This document shows positions 7,576 through 15,605 of a DNA stretch of 40,344 nt, piece by piece; position 1 is the stretch's first letter, and every line of letters begins with the position of its first letter. Under the pieces are notes generated by a model that did not search any database, had not been told where the DNA came from, and worked only from the letters and a program-made list of their open reading frames with translations. The position numbers were made by a program, and so were the translations under genes. This DNA comes from a virus. Location of the stretch: IMG/VR virus record IMGVR_UViG_3300036781_000285, positions 1-40,344 of that record; one strand, 5' to 3'.

Positions 7576-9099
7576 TTACAGCGTCCGCCGGTCGACCTCT
7601 TCCGACCACCAAATTTGATCGTTATCCCCGACGCCGATCCGCTCGGCCCACTCCGCGGCCAACTTGCGGTTGTAAAGATTGCCGCCGTTGGAATGGAAAT
7701 TTTCCGGCCGCTCCCAAAATGATGGGTGCTTTTCGTGATAGATACCCGCTTCGATCTCGGCGCCGTGATAGTATTTTATCAATTGCCGGAACGTCTGATC
7801 TACCTTTTCGCGTCCGATAAGCAGATCCGGAAGTTCCGCGCCGTGTTTTTTCCACCATTCCACCGTCACGGCGAAGAGATCGCACCCGGGATACCATCGC
7901 CCCTTTCGGATCATGCCGGTCGAAATGAAGGGTTTCGAAAGACGGGGAAAATCCCACCGCTGGCAGAAGGCCGCGCCTTTTCGCTCGCAAGCCTCGAGGA
8001 TCTGTCCGGTCAGGCCGGGCGCGAAACAAATATCAGCGTTTGAATATACGATGATGTCGGAATCTTTCGAAGTCTTCCGAAGGCCCGCTTCGATCAGGTC
8101 CTTGATGAAGGGAACGGGCATTTGATCGCCGACCGTCCGGCCATCGCGCAGCGCGACGTCTCGAATCACTTCGAAGTTTTCCCAATACCCCGGCGCGAAA
8201 TCGTTCTCCGCCTGCCATGAATCGACGGCAACCTGCTGCCGGCGAATGGTGTCCGGATCCAACCGATCGCGCCAATCGGCGAAGACGTGCACGAGCTTCG
8301 GCCGGGTGCTTCGATTGCGTGCTGTCAGTACGGCAACAGCGACGTCCCGGATCCGCGCCGGGAATTCATTGTAATAAAAGCGTGCGCTATCGCTCGGCCG
8401 CCAGGCGGATCCATGCCAGCGACTCGGACTCGGGTTGATGATCGAAACGACGGGCAGATTCGATGCCGCGGCCAGATGCCGGAAACCGGTGTCGACCGAG
8501 ATCAGGCAATGGGCGATATCAAACAGGCCGAGGAAGTCAAAGAACCGGGCCGACCGGTAATCTTTAAGGTCGACGATCATGAATTCTTTCGGGTCCAACC
8601 GCATCCGGAGGCCTTCCATCAGTGGTTTGCCGTAGGGAAACGGGCTCGAAATGCCCGAACAGGTGACCAAAACCACCTTTCGCCCGGCCGCCCGCTGCAT
8701 CAAATCGCCCCGCAAGGCGTCTTCCCTGACCGGATTCCGGCGATCAAACACGAGCGGGAGAGTTCCCCAAGGGACGTCAGCGTTCGCACTGACCCAAGAT
8801 TCCCGGATGAACGAGGTTTCCATGCCGAGATTTGCGATCCCCATTCCATAAATCTGGCAGAGGGCGACGTTTGTCGTCATCTGCCGGGCCTGAAAGGTCG
8901 CCGCGATGCAGTTTTCAAAAGGGCCCGGGAAAATAACCGGGTCGACGTAGGATACGCCGTCAAGCAATGGAGCGAACGCGGTCGCGACCATATACCATGA
9001 TCGTTCTCCGGTCTTCTGAAAGTATCGGAGCGCCAGCGGAAGCGTATTGAAAATGTCCCCGGCGCGCCCGGTTTGGAGAAATAGTTTTTTGTTTGTCAT
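7576..9099 (-). CDS. Two-domain glycosyltransferase
   Basis: A 507-residue protein from the ATG at 9099, 11 bases after the terminase stop. Residues 1-260 look like a GT9-type GT-B fold: an N-terminal LQTGRAGDIFNTLPLALRYF and the donor-site stretch SVDTGFRHLAAASNLPVVSI (about 201-220), a hallmark of ADP-heptose transferases. Residues about 268-480 look like a second, GT-A-like domain with VYSNADICFAPG (351-362), where NAD may act as a DXD-type metal site. The gene interrupts the normal order terminase-W-portal, so it is a cargo gene in the head operon. The acceptor is unknown: LPS-like glycan, capsid protein or modified DNA are all possible. GC content and strand match its neighbours. Confidence 0.75.
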   Translation of the reverse strand: MTNKKLFLQTGRAGDIFNTLPLALRYFQKTGERSWYMVATAFAPLLDGVSYVDPVIFPGPFENCIAATFQARQMTTNVALCQIYGMGIANLGMETSFIRESWVSANADVPWGTLPLVFDRRNPVREDALRGDLMQRAAGRKVVLVTCSGISSPFPYGKPLMEGLRMRLDPKEFMIVDLKDYRSARFFDFLGLFDIAHCLISVDTGFRHLAAASNLPVVSIINPSPSRWHGSAWRPSDSARFYYNEFPARIRDVAVAVLTARNRSTRPKLVHVFADWRDRLDPDTIRRQQVAVDSWQAENDFAPGYWENFEVIRDVALRDGRTVGDQMPVPFIKDLIEAGLRKTSKDSDIIVYSNADICFAPGLTGQILEACERKGAAFCQRWDFPRLSKPFISTGMIRKGRWYPGCDLFAVTVEWWKKHGAELPDLLIGREKVDQTFRQLIKYYHGAEIEAGIYHEKHPSFWERPENFHSNGGNLYNRKLAAEWAERIGVGDNDQIWWSEEVDRRTL

Positions 9100-9110
9100 G
9101 TTCGCTTTCT

Positions 9111-10967
9111 CTACTCGCGTTGAAAGACGCCGGCCTTGAGTCCAAGAACAACGAGCATGCACCCGCAATCATAAAGGTGATCCGGATGGCCGCCGATCTT
9201 CACCCACATCCGGCGCTCCTGTCCTTTTTTATCCTTCACCATGGCTTGCCGGTGGCTGTTCAGGTGCTCCGCATACTCGGGACAAAATTCACCGATATCC
9301 GAAGGGATTTCGTGTGTCTCGCCTTTGCCGTCGCGAAGCACCGCATAAAGATCCTGCACTTTCTGCGATGACCACAGAAAATAGACGGCGTGTTTCCGCC
9401 CCTGCTTTTCCGTGCCGAACCCGACGTCAATCATTCTGAATTCGGAGAAGAGCATGCGCACTGGCGGCTCATTGCCGGTGCCGGCGTGAAGGAATTCGTC
9501 GGCATCCTGACCCATCATTCCGAACCATTTATAACGGGAGCAAATCTCATCCACTTCCACGGGATCAAATCGGCGATCGACGACAACCCACGGTCCGGGC
9601 GCTTTCTCAGACCAATCCGGAACGCCGAGATCAATTTGTTTTTTCCGGACGTCTTCCCATTCGTTGATGCGTCCGCAATCCACCAGTCGAGAAGTCCCGC
9701 GGCGGGAGAACGCCCAGCATTCAAACCAGCGATGAGGAATGTCTCCGGCTTCGCCGCGCTGATTGTCGACGGACATCACGCGAATCCATTCGTCGGCCCA
9801 CTCTCCTTTTTTCAGCATCTGGCTGCGGGTGTAAGAACCCAGCCGCAACTTCGCGGAAACCACGATCGGCCGATCTTCCCACATCTCGGCGAGCTCTTCG
9901 GTGATGAACTGGCGAAGGATTTCGTTGTTAAAAATGCCGCCGCGGAGGTTGAGCCGGACCCACGGGGTCAGAATCTCGGCCCAAGTCCGGCGGCCGATGG
10001 CAAAAGCGTTCACATGATAGGACCGAACCTCGGGATTCGCGGCCGGATTCATGTCCACATAAGCCCCGGTCCGGTTCATTTGAACGAGCCTTTCCTCGTC
10101 GTATGTCATCTCGTGTTTGCAATGGGCCTGCGGACAGACGACCCGGATCGTTTTTTCAAAATCGGCCAGGTTTAAGCGGCCGTCCGCATGCAGAAACGCC
10201 TTCGTCATGTCGAAGCGGATCGTACATTTCGGCGATCGATGATCGAAAACGTATTGAAATAACGCATTGCACTTCGGGCAATGGTGAGACCACTCGCCTT
10301 GATTCCCGGCGTGAAAACGTTCGTCGAGTTCGGACCCTTTGTCCCCGCCGACTGAAATGTTCAGGATTTTCCGCGTGTCTTTATAGGCGCGAAGGCGCGC
10401 GTGCATCTGAGTCAGCCAGGGCCTTTCCCACAAATGCACCTCGTCGTTTATCTGGACTTCGACGGAATCCGATTGGCGGTTCGCGTCTTCCTCCGCGCCC
10501 TGCATGATCAGCCAGGTTCCATCGCGAAAAATAATCTGGCGGGTTTTCTTTTTGTGCGGGTCGTCGCTCAGCCGCTCCTTCAGTTTCTTGCACGCCTGGA
10601 TCATCGTTTCCCATCGGCGTTCTTGGAACTGTTGCGCCTTCACGTTTGTCGCCGCGTTGAAGGCGCACTTCGCCGGCCGCGTGACGATCGTGTTCGCGAG
10701 ACAGACCTGGGCGACGATCGTCTTCCCGGCTTCCTGCGGAGGTCCGATGAAGGTCACTTCCCGCACATAAGGATTTCGGAACGCGCGATAAACTTCCCGG
10801 GTCCATGAAACGTTATCGACATCGAACCGGCCCTTGAATGATTCGCTCCCGCCGAAATCAATCGCCGCGTCCGAGTGATCGGCCTTCGTTCCGCCGGCCC
10901 ATTCGTATATTTCCCGGCGGTCTGCCATGATGACGGACCGGCAAAACAAACTCGCCAAAGAGTTCAT
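9111..10967 (-). CDS. Terminase large subunit (GpA type)
   Basis: A 618-residue protein (lambda gpA is 641). The Walker A-like loop GPPQEAGKT lies at residues about 75-83 and the acidic Walker B pair in VQINDEVHLW near 175. A zinc-knuckle-like CPKC (230-233) and a second Cys/His cluster (CPQAHCKHE) follow. The nuclease part has VMSVDNQ, VVVDRRFD and the late HPDHLYDC, fitting the RNase H-type nuclease of the GpA family. It cuts and pumps DNA. The start chosen overlaps the small-subunit stop as ATGA; an upstream ATG at 11006 would make the overlap 43 bases. Confidence 0.92.
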   Translation of the reverse strand: MNSLASLFCRSVIMADRREIYEWAGGTKADHSDAAIDFGGSESFKGRFDVDNVSWTREVYRAFRNPYVREVTFIGPPQEAGKTIVAQVCLANTIVTRPAKCAFNAATNVKAQQFQERRWETMIQACKKLKERLSDDPHKKKTRQIIFRDGTWLIMQGAEEDANRQSDSVEVQINDEVHLWERPWLTQMHARLRAYKDTRKILNISVGGDKGSELDERFHAGNQGEWSHHCPKCNALFQYVFDHRSPKCTIRFDMTKAFLHADGRLNLADFEKTIRVVCPQAHCKHEMTYDEERLVQMNRTGAYVDMNPAANPEVRSYHVNAFAIGRRTWAEILTPWVRLNLRGGIFNNEILRQFITEELAEMWEDRPIVVSAKLRLGSYTRSQMLKKGEWADEWIRVMSVDNQRGEAGDIPHRWFECWAFSRRGTSRLVDCGRINEWEDVRKKQIDLGVPDWSEKAPGPWVVVDRRFDPVEVDEICSRYKWFGMMGQDADEFLHAGTGNEPPVRMLFSEFRMIDVGFGTEKQGRKHAVYFLWSSQKVQDLYAVLRDGKGETHEIPSDIGEFCPEYAEHLNSHRQAMVKDKKGQERRMWVKIGGHPDHLYDCGCMLVVLGLKAGVFQRE

Positions 10968-11455
10968 GTCGCGGCCGGCGTCTCTTCTCCCAAAGTCAAA
11001 GCCCATAGACCCTCTTTAAAGCGACGAAGAATAAAATCAATTGCCGCATCGTTCATCTGCTGGCACTCGACCGAGCCGCGGCCCTTATATTTTCCCGGCA
11101 GCTCCTGGGAAAACTTTTGAATCATGTTCGCCGTGAATTCGGCCATCGCTGCTTCGACGGTTGGACCGATTGTTTTTTTTGAAATATATTCGCCCTTCGA
11201 TTTCGACAGCTCGAATTGTTGCCGTTCGGTCTCGAGCCTGAGCTTCAGCGTTCGGAACGTCCGCACCTCCGATCCTTCGATATTCGCTGAGCCTTGATCC
11301 GCGATCCATGCGCGGACTTGTTCGCGGTCATATTTTTTCCATCGATCGCGCTTCGGCGCTCCCTTCATCGAAAGATATTTGACGACGGTCCCGCGCGACA
11401 AACTAAGTTCGGCCGCGAGCTCCGATTGATTGCGCCGAATCGGTTTTTTTTTCAT
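10964..11455 (-). CDS. Terminase small subunit (Nu1-like)
   Basis: A 163-residue protein directly upstream of the large subunit with ATGA overlap. Residues about 8-30 (RRNQSELAAELSLSRGTVVK) form a helix-turn-helix, followed by a wing region KGAPKRDRWKKYDREQVRAW, the same winged-helix pattern as lambda Nu1. The middle (SEVRTFRTLKLRLETERQQF) is a helical segment expected for oligomerisation, and the C-terminus carries the large-subunit contact. It recognises packaging DNA. A longer TTG start at 11512 exists, but the ATG begins at the conserved winged helix. Confidence 0.85.
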   Translation of the reverse strand: MKKKPIRRNQSELAAELSLSRGTVVKYLSMKGAPKRDRWKKYDREQVRAWIADQGSANIEGSEVRTFRTLKLRLETERQQFELSKSKGEYISKKTIGPTVEAAMAEFTANMIQKFSQELPGKYKGRGSVECQQMNDAAIDFILRRFKEGLWALTLGEETPAAT

Positions 11456-11524
11456 CTGTTGATGATCAAAAGCTTTTTTTGGATGTCTCGAAACCCTCCG
11501 GGGCGTTTGCAAGCACCTCTATAA

Positions 11525-12109
11525 TCACGGTTTCCGAATAGATTCCTTGCCCGGGTGGGGGGTTGCCTGGCTTTGCATGAGTGGGGCCGGCCCCAGGTCA
11601 TCGATCAATCGTCTAATTGGCTCGAGTTCGCGCCTCATCTGCGCACGTAGGCTTGGCGTGATCTCTGATCCTTTGGCCATTAGCTTTGCATTCCATTCGA
11701 CGAACCGATTGATCAAACCCAAATGAATTTGGCCGAATGGGACTTGGCGCCCTGTCTTGTGTGATCGCGCCCATGCCCGACGATAGCGCGGGGTGGATAG
11801 TTTATCACCTCGATCATTCAAACCACGTATGCCGAGGATGTCCGAGAGTTCGCGTGACAGGTTGTGCGCTTTGCTTCGTCCGTGTCCGGTCATCTTGGCA
11901 ATATCCTGCAGAGTTGCGCCGCCGATGAGATCAGGTCTGAGCTTATACGCTGCGACATACACACGTTGCCCGATCAAATGAATGTCTTGCGCTTCCAATA
12001 GCCAGACGAGCAGACGTCCCAATGCAAAGGCGAGTTCTTCATGGGTGTTTTCATGTTCACTTTCTTTTTCCTCCAAGATCGATCGAGGATCGGACGAATC
12101 TCTTTCCAT
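11525..12109 (-). CDS. Helix-turn-helix protein, first gene of late unit
   Basis: A 194-residue protein from the ATG at 12109 (a TTG one codon before is also open). Residues about 60-100 contain GGATLQDIAKMTGHGRSKAH, a helix-turn-helix of the sort found in DNA-binding regulators, and the C-terminal half is basic and helical. It is the first gene after the early-unit terminator and just upstream of the small terminase, so it could control late transcription or take part in packaging. The specific family is not recognised. A promoter-like TTGACA lies upstream. Confidence 0.6.
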   Translation of the reverse strand: MERDSSDPRSILEEKESEHENTHEELAFALGRLLVWLLEAQDIHLIGQRVYVAAYKLRPDLIGGATLQDIAKMTGHGRSKAHNLSRELSDILGIRGLNDRGDKLSTPRYRRAWARSHKTGRQVPFGQIHLGLINRFVEWNAKLMAKGSEITPSLRAQMRRELEPIRRLIDDLGPAPLMQSQATPHPGKESIRKP

Positions 12110-12119
12110 CAACTTCCGA

Positions 12120-12146
12120 ATTGTCCACCGGCGCGCGCATTGTCAA
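12120..12146 (-). promoter_or_regulatory. Candidate late promoter
   Basis: On the minus strand a perfect -35 TTGACA (12146-12141) is followed 15 bases later by GACAAT (12125-12120), a four-of-six match to TATAAT. It lies between the early terminator and the start codon at 12109. The 15-base spacer is short, and a 17-base spacing to a poorer -10 (CAATTC) also exists. The transcription start would be only about 5-10 bases from the start codon. Confidence 0.45.
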
Positions 12147-12165
12147 ACGCCTTGTATTCAAACGA

Positions 12166-12197
12166 AAAGGCCCGAACGAGTGATCGTCCGGGCCTTT
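12166..12197 (-). terminator. Intrinsic terminator of the early unit
   Basis: Minus-strand reading gives a 14-pair stem (AAAGGCCCGGACGA with TCGTTCGGGCCTTT, one G-U pair), a TCAC loop and then TTTTCGTTT. It lies just after the last early gene and before the late genes. The G-U pair (A-C mismatch if read the other way) supports the minus strand. Confidence 0.9.
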
Positions 12198-12233
12198 GGT
12201 ACAGTTTGGTTAGTCCTGCTAGCCTTTGAAGAT

Positions 12234-12683
12234 TTACGAAGAACCGGCTGCGGCTTCGCTTCCGGTGTCGCTCGCTCCAGACGTGGCGACCGGCGCCGGC
12301 GTATCGGTAGCGGGAGGCGGGGTAACCACGGGAGGCGCGGGCGGATTCAGATTGTTGATGTCGTCTACCTTGCTTTTCAACGCCGCGACCGAAGTCGAAA
12401 GCGAATCAAGCGTGGCTTGGTCTTCATCGCTGATCGAACCATCAGAGGCTTGGAGTTCGGTAATCTTCTGCTCGAGCGTGACGACGCCGGCTTTGATTTC
12501 ATCCAAACCATCGGAGAGTTGCTGATTGAAGGCCGTTTGGCTGGCCGCATATGCGGCGATCGCGACGTGGACTGTATTGCTCATGGTGATTTCTAGGAGT
12601 TCGATCCTGGCGAGGATCCGGATTGTTTGATTATTGGGGCGATCCCGCCAGAAACTCGGGAAAAGGTATTTGAACAAGTTCAT
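12234..12683 (-). CDS. Small coiled-coil protein with Pro-rich tail
   Basis: A 149-residue protein, last gene of the early unit. From the chosen ATG at 12683 it starts MNLFKYLFPSFWRDRPNNQT, then a helix and a coiled coil (residues about 45-110, with DGLDEIKAGVVTLEQKITEL), and ends in a low-complexity Pro/Ala/Ser tail. A second ATG at 12584 would give a 116-residue form without the basic, aromatic start; neither has a Shine-Dalgarno site. It resembles small helical phage proteins but I know no function. It is followed by the strong terminator at 12166. Confidence 0.55.
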   Translation of the reverse strand: MNLFKYLFPSFWRDRPNNQTIRILARIELLEITMSNTVHVAIAAYAASQTAFNQQLSDGLDEIKAGVVTLEQKITELQASDGSISDEDQATLDSLSTSVAALKSKVDDINNLNPPAPPVVTPPPATDTPAPVATSGASDTGSEAAAGSS

Positions 12684-12738
12684 GATTTTCCGGCGGTTGA
12701 TTGGTAGAGAGCAAATTTGCCGTCCGAGTTCCAGTTTT

Positions 12739-12774
12739 AAAAGCCCTGCGCGTTTTAAGTGCCGCGCCCCACTT
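12739..12774 (-). terminator. Hairpins with T-run at the end of the pentamer array
   Basis: After the last pentamer repeat the minus strand reads AAGTG...CACTT (12774-12757) and, alternatively, GCGCG...CGCGC (12767-12748) followed by AGGGCTTTT. Either fold could end or process a transcript of the array. The stems are short (5 pairs), so this is tentative. Confidence 0.3.
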
Positions 12775-12778
12775 TTTT

Positions 12779-13428
12779 GCCTTTGCATTGCTCAACCACG
12801 CCCCCCACTGCCTTCGCTTTGATCATCCTTGCAACGCTCGGCAGAATCGAACTTCGCACCGCCTTTGCCATACGTCACCTTGCGTCACCTTCGCTACGCG
12901 CTACGGGGCATGGCCTCTGCAATACTCCGCTGAACCCCGACGATGCTTTGCTGTGCTTGGCGTTGCCTTTGCAGTTCGACGCATTGCGAAGCGATGCCGC
13001 TGCATTGCTTCGCACTGCGACACACCACTATGCCGGGGCGATACTGTGCCAAGCGTAGCCGTGGCCGCTACGATGCAGGTCATCGCTTCACATCGCCGTT
13101 GCTGTGCGTAACTTCGCATTTCCGGAGCTTTACCGCGCCTGACCTTGCTTATCCATTGCGCCGCGTGATCTCGCATTGCTCTTCCCTGGCGCTGCTCAGC
13201 TTCACATAGCCTTTGCCCATCGCCGCCTAACTCCGCTATACCTTTGCATTTCAGGGCCCTGCTCTGCCATGCGCTTCCGTTGCGTTGCTCTGTTATGCAA
13301 TGCCGGTGCGCCGCGCAGCCACGCACGGCCATAGCGGTGCAGCGCTGCGCAGTGCTCTGCCAATGCTTTGCCGTGCCCGGCAACACCTTCGCCGTTCCCT
13401 GCCCTGCTGTTCAGTGCCATTGCGGGAT
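12779..13428 (-). repeat. Degenerate GC-anchored pentamer array
   Basis: 650 bases between the RAMP-like gene (stop at 13429) and the next gene hold no recognisable gene. The minus strand is built from short words in which GC, or sometimes GG or GT, recurs every 5 (at times 6) bases with three variable bases between, for instance GC-AGA-GC-ACT-GC-GCA in 13357-13341. Words like GCAAAGC, GCAATGC, GCACAGC and GGCAAAG recur throughout. A 5-base period does not match codons, so the open frames crossing it (for example 12904-13386) are probably by-products of the composition. There are no fixed repeats and spacers, so it is not a CRISPR array. It could be a structured or protein-bound RNA, or a DNA-binding array. 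Role unknown. Confidence 0.8.
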
Positions 13429-14040
13429 TTAAGCGAGTTCTTCCCAAGTGAAACGGCCTTTGCCTGAATTCCGCCATTGGCCGATTCCCTTGAATTGACC
13501 GTAATCCAAACACTCGCGGATCATCGGTTCGGTGATCGGTGCGTTTGGCAGCAATCGGATTTCAATTTCAAACGATGTGCCGGCCGAGATCACTTCTGAT
13601 CGCGCAAGACTCACGCGCGGGCCCTGCATGGTCTGAGCGCGAAGCGGCCGCTCGCAAATGTCGTCACACTCCTTTTTGCCGAGCGAGATTTTGCGGGGGA
13701 AGACGAAAACGAAATTGTCGAATTTCGACTTCGCGGACCCCCAGCGTTTGCGGGTTTTCTTTTCGCCGTCCGTTTGCTTTGGCTCCTCCTCGGTCTGGCG
13801 AAGGATGTCGGCCGCTTCCTTGAGAAATCCTTTCACTTGGTAATCCCACAGCATCAGATCACCGGCCTCGTTGCGGTGAAAGATGGTCGTCCCGGCTTCC
13901 TCGCGGTGTTCCGCGGTGTCGAGTTCTTCCTTGCGCCGATCGCCGTCCGGAGCTTTCGAGGCGATGAAGGTCGCAAAGACGTCTTTGTTCGCGGCTTTGG
14001 TTCCGAGTAATTCCTCGGTAAACGTTATTTTGATTTTCAT
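13429..14040 (-). CDS. RAMP-like protein with C-terminal glycine-rich loop
   Basis: A 203-residue protein. It begins with a beta strand (MKIKITFTEELLGT) and carries near its C-terminus GQFKGIGQWRNSGKGRF (residues 181-197), a double-glycine loop of the type seen in RAMP/Cas7 and Cas6 family RNA-binding proteins. The stretch PLRAQTMQGPRVSLARSEVI (132-151) before a long strand also fits a RAMP-like fold. From memory, similar proteins occur in phages of Firmicutes next to comparable short-word repeat regions; this was not checked. It opens with the leader motif at 14042-14053 and lies directly upstream of the pentamer array. No CRISPR or Cas genes are nearby. RNA binding is an inference. Confidence 0.65.
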   Translation of the reverse strand: MKIKITFTEELLGTKAANKDVFATFIASKAPDGDRRKEELDTAEHREEAGTTIFHRNEAGDLMLWDYQVKGFLKEAADILRQTEEEPKQTDGEKKTRKRWGSAKSKFDNFVFVFPRKISLGKKECDDICERPLRAQTMQGPRVSLARSEVISAGTSFEIEIRLLPNAPITEPMIRECLDYGQFKGIGQWRNSGKGRFTWEELA

Positions 14041-14041
14041 G

Positions 14042-14053
14042 TTCTAGTTCTCT
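14042..14053 (-). promoter_or_regulatory. Leader motif copy 6 (AGAGAACTAGAA)
   Basis: One base differs from the other five copies (T to A). It ends 1 base before the ATG at 14040. A hairpin (CGCCGA with TCGGCG) ends five bases upstream of it. Confidence 0.7.
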
Positions 14054-14129
14054 GTTGTCGCCGATCGGCTTGGTCGGCGGAATGCCGTTGATCGATGGCT
14101 TTCAGGAAATTGATTGAATCAGCGGCGAC

Positions 14130-14774
14130 TTATTTTCGGATGTAAAACCCATCGCCCCACAGTCCGCCGTGCCAAATGGTTTCGACACGGGAAAAGCCAA
14201 ATTTCGCAAGATAACTGTCGAGCATTTCAACCCGGGCGCATCCGTCGAATACCTCGCCGCGGTTGATCTCGGTAAAAATGTAATCGATGCCGCGCAAGGT
14301 GTGCTCCGCGCCGTATAGCACATGGAGCTCATATCCTTGGGCGTCCATGAAAAGGAAATTGTAGTCGCCCGCGCAAAACCATGCTGGGAACGCATATGAA
14401 ACGATGTCGTCCAGTCGACGGACTTTCACCGTTTCTTTATGGGTAAATTCAATGTCCGGCCTGATCGCCAAATGTTCGCGTGGCGTGAGTAGTGAGCAGG
14501 ATTGTCCGCCATTGCTCGTTTCAATGTTCATCGGGAGAAAGCCGTTGATGTTCCCCAATGCGGTCTCGAATGCCAATACGTTGACGCCGTCCGGCCGGAC
14601 GCGCTGCTTCAGGATTTCGAAGTTCGCGCCGACCGGTTCGAAATAGACCCGGTGCTTGATGCCGGCGGCGATCCATATCGGATCTTCCTGGCCGTGATGG
14701 GCGCCGACCTGGATCACGCCGCGGACGTGCATCCGGTGCTTGATCATCAGGGTTTGGAATTCGGGGGCGGTCAT
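14130..14774 (-). CDS. FkbM-family methyltransferase
   Basis: A 214-residue class I SAM-dependent methyltransferase of the FkbM type. Motif I is VIQVGAHHGQE (residues about 20-30), the post-I acidic residue is in YFEPVGANFE (44-53), and the family block LFMDAQGYELHVLYGAE lies near residues 140-156. These enzymes usually O-methylate sugars or small-molecule hydroxyls. The start overlaps the previous stop (ATGA). In this phage it may modify the same glycan as the two-domain glycosyltransferase, but that is only an inference. All expected motifs are present and the gene looks intact. Confidence 0.8.
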   Translation of the reverse strand: MTAPEFQTLMIKHRMHVRGVIQVGAHHGQEDPIWIAAGIKHRVYFEPVGANFEILKQRVRPDGVNVLAFETALGNINGFLPMNIETSNGGQSCSLLTPREHLAIRPDIEFTHKETVKVRRLDDIVSYAFPAWFCAGDYNFLFMDAQGYELHVLYGAEHTLRGIDYIFTEINRGEVFDGCARVEMLDSYLAKFGFSRVETIWHGGLWGDGFYIRK

Positions 14775-15088
14775 GACTGCTCCTCCGGATCAACAATGTT
14801 CGATTTGTTCGATTTGTTCGAACGATAAGCAGCGCTATCCTGCGTTTCGAAATTCGGGCGAATTTTCTTCTCGCCGATCATATCGATCAGGCCGCAAAGG
14901 ACTTTCCCTTTTTCTTGGGTTGTTAGTTTGCGGTGCATGCCCTGCAGGATCAGGCGCGCGAGATCGTATTTTTCGCGCTTTATGCAGACGTCGGCGCATC
15001 GGATCGAATTCGCTTCGTGATCGGAAAGCGCGGTTGGAGTTTCGGTTGAATCGGTCATGGGGGTTGAATTCTTAGCGGCTTGCGACAT
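14771..15088 (-). CDS. Small hypothetical protein
   Basis: A 105-residue protein (ATG at 15088; a second ATG at 15058 would remove ten residues and leave MTDSTETPTALSD). The middle (NSIRCADVCIKREKYDLARL) is helical with two cysteines and the C-terminus has an SNKSNKSN repeat. No family recognised. Its stop overlaps the FkbM start. The only plus-strand gene starts 20 bases upstream of its start, so the two are divergent. Confidence 0.5.
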   Translation of the reverse strand: MSQAAKNSTPMTDSTETPTALSDHEANSIRCADVCIKREKYDLARLILQGMHRKLTTQEKGKVLCGLIDMIGEKKIRPNFETQDSAAYRSNKSNKSNIVDPEEQS

Positions 15089-15107
15089 CGTTCGAAAGGT
15101 GTGGATT

Positions 15108-15605
15108 TTGAAGATTTGTCCTACTTGTGAAACTGCATTTTCGGTCCCTCCATCTTGGAAAAGGCAACGCTTTTGCAGCCGGAAGTGTGATCCGCACTTT
15201 CAAAAGCCGCGCGTTACTTATGCTTGTATCGCATGCGGAACGTTGCGGACTGTTCAGCCCTCCTCGACGCGCAAAAAGTTTTGCGGCGATAAATGCCGGC
15301 TTGAATGGTTTTCTTCTGAATTTCGGGGGGATAAGAGTCCACATTGGCAGGGCGGACAAAGCGAATATTACGGGCCAAATTGGAAGCTGCAGCGCGACCT
15401 GGCGCGCAATCGAGACAACTATTGCTGCGTAGATTGCGGGATCCCTGAAGATGAAATGACAGAGCAGCTCTCCGTCTCTCATGTTGCAGCGTTTCGGGAA
15501 TTTGGTTTGGCGAGATATATCGAAGCGAACGACCTCGCCAATTTGCGAAGCCGTTGCCGCACTTGTCATATCAAACATGATTGGTCCGTTGGACATCGGA
15601 CTTAG
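15108..15605 (+). CDS. HNH endonuclease (homing-type)
   Basis: The only convincing plus-strand gene. The 165-residue protein (TTG at 15108 with AAAGGTG ahead; a GTG at 15099 is the alternative) begins with zinc-binding pairs (CPTC, then FCSRKC, and CIACG then FCGDKC) and ends in an HNH domain: CCVDCG, then LSVSHVAAF, and NLRSRCRTCHIKH. This is the layout of free-standing homing endonucleases. It is visibly more AT-rich (about 50% GC in the lines counted) than the genes around it, and it sits against the strand of everything else. Its TAG overlaps the TAA of the opposing gene (TTAG). It looks like a recent insertion. Confidence 0.85.
   Translation: MKICPTCETAFSVPPSWKRQRFCSRKCDPHFQKPRVTYACIACGTLRTVQPSSTRKKFCGDKCRLEWFSSEFRGDKSPHWQGGQSEYYGPNWKLQRDLARNRDNYCCVDCGIPEDEMTEQLSVSHVAAFREFGLARYIEANDLANLRSRCRTCHIKHDWSVGHRT

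Noticed and set aside
12901-13386. 161-codon minus-strand frame in the pentamer array as a protein gene
   Set aside because: The composition (Arg, Ala, Gln, Cys) follows from the 5-base word pattern, three frames are similarly open, and no start signal is present.
12779-13428. The array as a CRISPR array
   Set aside because: No repeat of constant length with spacers; words of 5-6 bases only.
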